Below are positions 14,776 to 18,992 of a DNA stretch of 18,992 nucleotides, one piece after another. Within the stretch, counting starts at the first letter, position 1; every line of letters starts with the position of its first letter. The position numbers and the translations under genes are program-made. This stretch comes from Acidimicrobiia bacterium (lineage in GTDB: Bacteria; Actinomycetota; Acidimicrobiia; Acidimicrobiales; Acidimicrobilacustridaceae), in contig JAEMTX010000014.1 of the NCBI GenBank assembly GCA_016462055.1, forward strand, positions 1 to 18,992, given 5' to 3'. The notes under the pieces are model-generated. The model saw nothing but the letters and a program-made list of their open reading frames with translations. It searched no databases and had not been told where the DNA came from.

Positions 14776-15500
14776 CGCAGCAACAGCACATCTTCTTCAA
14801 CAACAACTCGCGTGAGTTTCAGAGCGTTGGCGGCCCCCATCGCTGGTCCAGGCGCGCCGCGCGCCGCAGTCCCGCCGACAAGGACTGGCGAAATTGTTTG
14901 GCACCATTCGTCGACGAGGTCATCGGCCAGTAGTTGATTGTTGAGCGTTGGTCCGCCTTCGCATAACAGCGTGGTCATTCGTTGCGCATGCAACTGTGTG
15001 AGTGCATCGCGCAGATCAACGCCATCGCCACCGGCAACGACGATGTCGGCAACCTCACGAAGATTTGCCACAGCATCGGTAGACGCAGATTCCGTAGTGA
15101 TGACGATCGGTCGTTGTTTTGCATCGCTAAACAAACGTGCCGTTGGATCGAGACGGGCGCGTCCGCTCACTACAGCGAGACGCGGGAACCGTTCTTGTCC
15201 GCGTGCAACGCGTCGCGCTTGCGCAGCAGTGTCGAGTTGTACGGGCCCATAGTTCTCTGCGCGCACGGTCCCTGCTCCGACGAGGATGACATCGGGCATC
15301 TCGCGCAATGCACGAAACATCGCTTTGTCGGCAGAGCTGCCGAGCGCCCCCGAGCGCCCTTCAATCTCGATCGCTCCATCGATGCTTGCCACCATGTTGA
15401 CCGCGACCCAGGGTCGGTCCGAAGGGGAAGGTCGCAGCTCGGCGGCAACGAGCTCGATCGGGTTCACATCGTTGATGAATGTGGGCAGCAATTGGTGCAC
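14757..15500 (-). CDS. RibD C-terminal-domain reductase (pyrimidine reductase family, Rv2671-like)
   Basis: The 247-residue protein is a single RibD_C domain with a dihydrofolate-reductase-like fold and probable NADPH dependence. MVASIDGAI (36-44), VGAGTVRAENYG (74-85) and CEGGPTLNNQLLADDLVDE (180-198) are clear family motifs. The RibD deaminase domain is missing. Stand-alone actinobacterial homologues include Rv2671, reported to have dihydrofolate reductase activity, so a role in folate or thymidylate supply is possible. A riboflavin-pathway role is the alternative. The GTG start at 15500 fits the family N-terminus (QLLPTFINDVNP) and a leaderless -10. An ATG at 15593 would add 31 residues and run through the DnaA-box dyad. 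Confidence 0.82.
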   Translation of the reverse strand: MHQLLPTFINDVNPIELVAAELRPSPSDRPWVAVNMVASIDGAIEIEGRSGALGSSADKAMFRALREMPDVILVGAGTVRAENYGPVQLDTAAQARRVARGQERFPRLAVVSGRARLDPTARLFSDAKQRPIVITTESASTDAVANLREVADIVVAGGDGVDLRDALTQLHAQRMTTLLCEGGPTLNNQLLADDLVDEWCQTISPVLVGGTAARGAPGPAMGAANALKLTRVVVEEDVLLLRYARES

Positions 15501-15506
15501 AGCGCC

Positions 15507-15512
15507 ACGATA
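15507..15512 (-). promoter_or_regulatory. Leaderless -10 box of the RibD_C reductase gene
   Basis: On the reverse strand TATCGT is followed by six bases and the GTG at 15500. Spacing and start codon type are identical to miaB and nrdR. No -35 is evident. Confidence 0.45.
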
Positions 15513-15544
15513 GGGGGACGTGGGGACGGCTGGCCCATGGCCGC

Positions 15545-15591
15545 TGTGGATAACGGTGGATAACTCTGAAGTAATCCACCGGCTATCCACC
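15545..15591. promoter_or_regulatory. Cluster of DnaA-box-like sites arranged as a dyad
   Basis: TGTGGATAA (15545-15553) is a perfect DnaA box, TTATCCACA, on the reverse strand. GGTGGATAA (15555-15563) differs from it by one base. TAATCCACC (15572-15580) and CTATCCACC (15583-15591) on the forward strand each differ by two. The two pairs face each other. The left arm 15546-15561 and right arm 15574-15590 are complementary except for a mismatch and a one-base bulge, around a 12-base centre. It lies between the reductase gene and nrdJ, upstream of both. Confidence 0.6.
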
Positions 15592-15802
15592 ACAAATACA
15601 CAGGGTTATTCCCCTTCCAACCCACAGGCATGAGTCGTACGGTTCACCTGGGTGCAGTGCTGCGGCGCGAGCGACGGACGGTGGTGTGACGTTCTGTGCG
15701 TTCTCGGTTGGCAGGACGGCTCCTAGGGCGTGGGTCCGCGTGACCTGCTCTACCTGGCGCTCGTGTCGCGGCGCACCCAACCACTCGAATTCCCACGTCA
15801 GG
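15592..15802. other. Intergenic stretch with no recognisable gene
   Basis: I see no convincing coding region, tRNA or repeat in these 211 bases between the DnaA-box dyad and the nrdJ promoter. A short reverse-strand reading frame of 65 codons (15583-15780) has no family motif or ribosome binding site and is not supported. Confidence 0.6.
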
Positions 15803-15822
15803 AACGATTCTTAGCAATCGTT
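15803..15822. promoter_or_regulatory. Dyad over the nrdJ -35
   Basis: AACGATT (15803-15809) and AATCGTT (15816-15822) are perfect inverted repeats with a six-base centre. The right arm overlaps the first two bases of the -35. This resembles an operator for a dimeric regulator, which I cannot name. Confidence 0.45.
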
Positions 15823-15850
15823 GACACGGGTGGAATTACTCTGCTGTAAT
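15821..15850 (+). promoter_or_regulatory. nrdJ promoter (TTGACA / 18 bp / TGTAAT)
   Basis: A perfect -35 TTGACA (15821-15826) and a five-of-six -10 TGTAAT (15845-15850) are separated by 18 bp. Transcription should begin near 15857, which gives a leader of about 326 nt. It is one of the two or three strongest promoters in the window. Confidence 0.75.
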
Positions 15851-15851
15851 T

Positions 15852-15867
15852 CAACGACATCTTGTGG
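15852..15867 (+). promoter_or_regulatory. NrdR-box-like site 1
   Basis: CAACGACATCTTGTGG matches site 2 at 13 of 16 positions, and its right half is identical. It covers the predicted transcription start, so NrdR binding would block initiation. Confidence 0.65.
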
Positions 15868-15893
15868 CCCGGATGGTGAGGGGGCCGAAGTAA

Positions 15894-15909
15894 CCACAAC
15901 ATCTTGTGG
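15894..15909 (+). promoter_or_regulatory. NrdR-box-like site 2
   Basis: CCACAACATCTTGTGG is a 16-bp palindrome with arms CCACAA/TTGTGG and a CATC centre. It lies exactly 42 bp from site 1, four turns of B-DNA. Known NrdR operators are pairs of about 16-bp palindromes on the same helix face, upstream of nrd genes. Confidence 0.7.
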
Positions 15910-15983
15910 TGGGCAGGAATTGGGACCCCAAAAAGGCCTGAAACCCGCACCGAGACCACGACAAGACCCAAACTTCGAATCCC

Positions 15984-16042
15984 GGCAGCCCTTCTTCTCC
16001 GAAGAGGCCTGCCAGGAACCGAATCCTTGGTGTGGTGGATTC
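15984..16042 (+). other. Two hairpins in the nrdJ leader RNA
   Basis: Hairpin 1 pairs GGCAG (15984-15988) with CTGCC (16009-16013) and CTTCTTC (15991-15997) with GAAGAGG (16001-16007, one G-U), with a small internal loop. Hairpin 2 pairs GAATCC (16021-16026) with GGATTC (16037-16042) around a 10-nt loop. They sit 140-170 nt before the start codon. I cannot match them to a known riboswitch class. Confidence 0.45.
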
Positions 16043-16170
16043 CCCTCAGCAGTCCAACCGGCTCACTCGATTTGGTGGCCACCCCCGAGGCAACCGCTTC
16101 CGCAGCACCCGTAGCACCGCTGCACCTTGTCCCTTACTCGCCACCACCACAACTTATCGATCACCCACGC

Positions 16171-16176
16171 GGAGGA
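16171..16176 (+). promoter_or_regulatory. Ribosome binding site of nrdJ
   Basis: GGAGGA lies six bases before the ATG at 16183. It decides this start over the upstream in-frame TTG at 15904, which would read 93 low-complexity codons through the operator and leader. Confidence 0.85.
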
Positions 16177-16182
16177 TTTCTC

Positions 16183-18978
16183 ATGGCCCTGGCACCTGAA
16201 CAGGCTTGCATCGGCATCCGTCGGCACTTCACAAGTGCCGACACCCACCCCTACGACCAGGTCGAGTGGGAACGTCGTGACGCCCGCATCTCGAACTGGA
16301 AGACCGGCGAGGTTGCCTTCGAGCAGCTCGGCGTCGAATTCCCTCTGGGTTGGTCGCTGAACGCCACCAACATCGTGTCCCAGAAGTACTTCCGCGGCAC
16401 CCCCGACACCGATGAGCGCGAATGGTCGCTCAAGCAGGTCGCCGATCGTGTTGCCAACACCATCACCGACTGGGGAATTCGCGATGGTTACTTTGTCACG
16501 GACGAAGAGGCCGAGGCATTCCGCTCCGAACTCAAGTTCATCATCATCACCCAACGCGCGGCGTTCAACTCGCCGGTGTGGTTCAACATCGGCGTCGAAG
16601 GCGTGCCGCAGCAGGCTTCGGCCTGTTTCATCTTGTCGGTCGACGACAAGATGGACTCCATCCTCAACTGGTACGTCGAGGAAGGCACGATCTTCAAGGG
16701 TGGCTCGGGCGCTGGTATCAACCTGTCTCGCATCCGTTCCTCGAAGGAATTTCTCAAGGGCGGCGGCACTGCATCTGGTCCGGTGAGTTTCATGCGTGGC
16801 GCCGACGCGTCAGCCGGCACCATCAAGTCCGGTGGCAAGACCCGCCGCGCCGCCAAAATGGTCATCCTCAATGTCGATCATCCCGACATTGAAGAGTTCA
16901 TCTGGTGCAAGTCTCGTGAAGAGAAGAAGGCCCGTGCCCTCCGCGACGCTGGCTTCGACATGGATCTCGATGGCATCGACATCACCTCGATCCAGTACCA
17001 GAACGCCAACAACTCGGTGCGCGTCACCGACGAGTTCATGCAGGCCGTGGTTGACGACACCGATTGGCACCTGCGTGCCGTGCACGGTGGCGAAATCGTC
17101 AAGACCATTCGTGCCCGCGACCTCATGCGTCAGATTTCTCAGGCCACCTGGGAATGCGCCGATCCCGGCATGCAGTTCGACACCACGATCAACCACTGGC
17201 ACACCGCGAGCAATACCGGTCGCATCAATGGTTCGAACCCGTGCTCGGAATACATGCACATCGACAATTCCGCTTGCAACCTCGCCAGCATCAACCTTCT
17301 CCGTTACCTCGACGAAGACGGCGTGTTCGACATCGAGGCCTACAAGCACACGATCGAAATCATGTTCACCGCCCAGGAAATCCTTGTCGGTAACGCCGAT
17401 TACCCGACCGTTCCGATCGGCGAAAACTCCCTCAAGTTCCGTCAGCTCGGTCTTGGCTACGCCAATCTCGGCGCTCTACTGATGGCCCTTGGCCTTCCGT
17501 ACGACTCCGATGAAGGCCGTGCTCTTGCCGGTGCGATCACCTCGCTCATGACCGGTCATGCCTATGCCCTTTCGGCCCGCACCGCCGCTCGCATGGGTCC
17601 GTTCGCTGGCTACGCCGAAAACGCCGAGCACATGCTTCGCGTTCTTGATCAGCACCGAGCCGCAGCGGCCACCATCGACGAAGAGCTTGTTCCTCCGGCG
17701 TTGTTGTCGGCGGCACAGCAGTCATGGGACACCGCATGTGAACTCGCCGCTGAAGTTGGCGTGCGTAACTCACAAGCTTCGGTACTCGCACCGACCGGCA
17801 CCATTGGCCTCATGATGGACTGCGACACCACTGGTGTTGAGCCCGACCTTGGTCTGGTCAAGATGAAGAAACTTGTTGGCGGCGGCACTATGTCGATCGT
17901 CAACCAGACGATTCCTCGTGCCCTCGCCAAGCTCGGTTACACCGATGCGCAGATGGACGAAATCGTTGCCTACATCAACGAGAACATGTCGATCCTCGGT
18001 GCACCGCACATCAAGGCCGAACACATTCCGGTGTTTGCCTGCTCGATGGGCGACAACATCATCCATTACACGGGCCATATCCGCATGATGGGTGCGGTGC
18101 AGCCATTCATCTCGGGCGCTATCTCCAAGACCGTCAACATGCCTGAAGATGTTTCGGTTGAAGAGGTCGAGAAGATTCATATCGAGGCCTGGCAGCTCGG
18201 CATCAAGGCCGTCGCGATCTATCGTGACAACTGCAAGGTTGCCCAGCCGTTGTCGGCATCGAAGAAAGACATCGAAGGCGCCGACGATCCGGTTGCTGGT
18301 GCGGTCGAAGTCATCGAGCGTGTTGTCGAAAAGATCGTCTACCAGCCGGTCCGTCAGAAGCTTCCCCGCACTCGCGTGTCGCGCACTTTCGAGTTCCGCG
18401 TCGCCGATTGCAAGGGCTTCGTCACCGTTGGTCAGTACGAAGATGGTCGCCCAGGCGAAATCTTCGTCCGTGTGTCAAAGCAGGGTTCCACCCTTGCCGG
18501 CATCATGGACGCCTTCGCCATCTCGGTATCGCATGGCCTTCAGTACGGTGTGCCGCTGCGCTCCTTCATTGAAGCGTTCACGGGCATGCGGTTCGAACCG
18601 GCCGGCATGACCGACGATCCCGACATTCGCATCGCCAACTCGCTCATGGACTATCTCTTCCGCCGCATGGCACTTGAGTATCTCTCACCGCAAGAGCGTG
18701 CGGAACTCAACATCCTCACCACCTCAGAGCGCATGCAGCCGACGCTTCCAGGCGTCGACGAAGGTATCGAAACCCGTCAGGGTTCCGAAATGCCCGTCGA
18801 TCCTCCGTCCATCGAATCAGTGTCAACACTCCTCACCGACACACAAACCACTCTGGTTCGTGAAGTGAAGACAATCAATCACGATGCACCGATGTGCATG
18901 CAGTGCGGTGTCACCATGCAGCGTGCTGGTTCTTGCCACGCATGCCCGTCATGCGGAACCACCAGCGGTTGCAGCTGA
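16183..18978 (+). CDS. nrdJ: Vitamin B12-dependent (class II) ribonucleotide reductase NrdJ
   Basis: The 931-residue enzyme makes deoxyribonucleotides with adenosylcobalamin as radical source and works with or without oxygen. The active-site cysteine pair is C148 (QASACFILSVDD) and C365 (DNSACNLASIN). The thiyl-radical cysteine is C354 in NPCSEY, with N352 and E356 beside it. The 11-residue step from C354 to C365 equals that of the Thermotoga enzyme. PTGTIGLMMDCDTTGVEPD and the C-terminal cysteine tail (MCMQCG, CHACPSCGTTSGC) complete the family pattern. The tail probably shuttles electrons from thioredoxin. The gene is complete. It is probably controlled by NrdR through the two boxes upstream. 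The cell must make or import B12. Confidence 0.98.
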   Translation: MALAPEQACIGIRRHFTSADTHPYDQVEWERRDARISNWKTGEVAFEQLGVEFPLGWSLNATNIVSQKYFRGTPDTDEREWSLKQVADRVANTITDWGIRDGYFVTDEEAEAFRSELKFIIITQRAAFNSPVWFNIGVEGVPQQASACFILSVDDKMDSILNWYVEEGTIFKGGSGAGINLSRIRSSKEFLKGGGTASGPVSFMRGADASAGTIKSGGKTRRAAKMVILNVDHPDIEEFIWCKSREEKKARALRDAGFDMDLDGIDITSIQYQNANNSVRVTDEFMQAVVDDTDWHLRAVHGGEIVKTIRARDLMRQISQATWECADPGMQFDTTINHWHTASNTGRINGSNPCSEYMHIDNSACNLASINLLRYLDEDGVFDIEAYKHTIEIMFTAQEILVGNADYPTVPIGENSLKFRQLGLGYANLGALLMALGLPYDSDEGRALAGAITSLMTGHAYALSARTAARMGPFAGYAENAEHMLRVLDQHRAAAATIDEELVPPALLSAAQQSWDTACELAAEVGVRNSQASVLAPTGTIGLMMDCDTTGVEPDLGLVKMKKLVGGGTMSIVNQTIPRALAKLGYTDAQMDEIVAYINENMSILGAPHIKAEHIPVFACSMGDNIIHYTGHIRMMGAVQPFISGAISKTVNMPEDVSVEEVEKIHIEAWQLGIKAVAIYRDNCKVAQPLSASKKDIEGADDPVAGAVEVIERVVEKIVYQPVRQKLPRTRVSRTFEFRVADCKGFVTVGQYEDGRPGEIFVRVSKQGSTLAGIMDAFAISVSHGLQYGVPLRSFIEAFTGMRFEPAGMTDDPDIRIANSLMDYLFRRMALEYLSPQERAELNILTTSERMQPTLPGVDEGIETRQGSEMPVDPPSIESVSTLLTDTQTTLVREVKTINHDAPMCMQCGVTMQRAGSCHACPSCGTTSGCS

Positions 18979-18992
18979 TTTTCGCAAACGCA

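Noticed and set aside
15583..15780. A 65-codon reverse-strand reading frame upstream of the RibD_C gene
   Set aside because: It has no recognisable motif or ribosome binding site, and it crosses the DnaA-box dyad.
15904..16182. An N-terminal extension of NrdJ by 93 residues from a TTG start
   Set aside because: It would begin inside the second NrdR box, has low-complexity Pro/Thr-rich content unlike the family, and the strong GGAGGA site points to 16183.
15857..16182. A cobalamin riboswitch in the nrdJ leader
   Set aside because: Fragments such as AATTGGGA and CCTGCC recall the class, but I could not line up the conserved core or the B12 box. A model search is needed before any call.
1..18992. 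Mobile elements, CRISPR arrays, defence systems, phage genes, tRNA or rRNA
   Set aside because: No transposase, terminal repeats, spaced direct repeats, cloverleaf or known defence domains were seen. Apart from the GT-C gene the content is conserved housekeeping.

Overview
The window reads as a housekeeping stretch of an Actinomycetota chromosome. The evidence is a fairly high GC, frequent GTG starts, and actinobacterial LexA operators of the form CGAAC-N4-GTTYG. Gene order also fits: cinA, recA, miaB, miaA, dapF, hflX, lexA, a LysM gene and nrdR stand in nearly the order I recall from mycobacteria. A deep-branching class such as Acidimicrobiia is my best guess. That placement is inference, because no rRNA gene is present. 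I see no mobile element, CRISPR array, phage gene, tRNA or rRNA.

Layout. The tail of an unrecognised gene runs into cinA (1-1340). A reverse-strand msrB follows (1375-1788). recA comes next (2116-3219), with a promoter that carries a LexA box, and it ends at a strong hairpin. A reverse-strand GT-C-type membrane glycosyltransferase (3364-4902) occupies the place where recX often lies. Divergent from it starts a tight forward run, miaB-miaA-dapF-hflX-dapC (4964-10675), with overlapping or nearly touching genes. dapD-dapE (10776-12679) follows after a 100-bp gap with its own possible promoter. A bidirectional hairpin separates dapE from the convergent lexA (12737-13369). lexA is divergent from a LysM membrane protein (13639-14199), and the 269-bp region between them holds three consensus LexA boxes. 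nrdR (14296-14775) overlaps tail-to-tail with a RibD_C-type reductase gene (14757-15500). A 682-bp control region precedes nrdJ, the B12-dependent ribonucleotide reductase (16183-18978).

How the genes work together. Three themes interlock. The first is the SOS response: RecA, LexA and a LexA-controlled LysM protein that probably delays division, like YneA, DivS or Rv2719c. The second is deoxynucleotide supply: NrdR, NrdJ, and a reductase whose mycobacterial relative Rv2671 has dihydrofolate reductase activity. The third is meso-diaminopimelate and lysine synthesis: DapD, DapC, DapE and DapF, which cover the succinylase branch from tetrahydrodipicolinate. MiaA and MiaB modify tRNA, and HflX rescues or splits ribosomes.

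The most informative part is non-coding. The nrdJ control region contains a four-copy DnaA-box-like dyad, a second dyad over the -35, a near-consensus promoter, two NrdR-box-like palindromes exactly 42 bp apart, and a leader of about 326 nt with two hairpins. Three genes (miaB, nrdR and the reductase) show the same leaderless signature: a TANNNT box, exactly six bases, then a GTG start.
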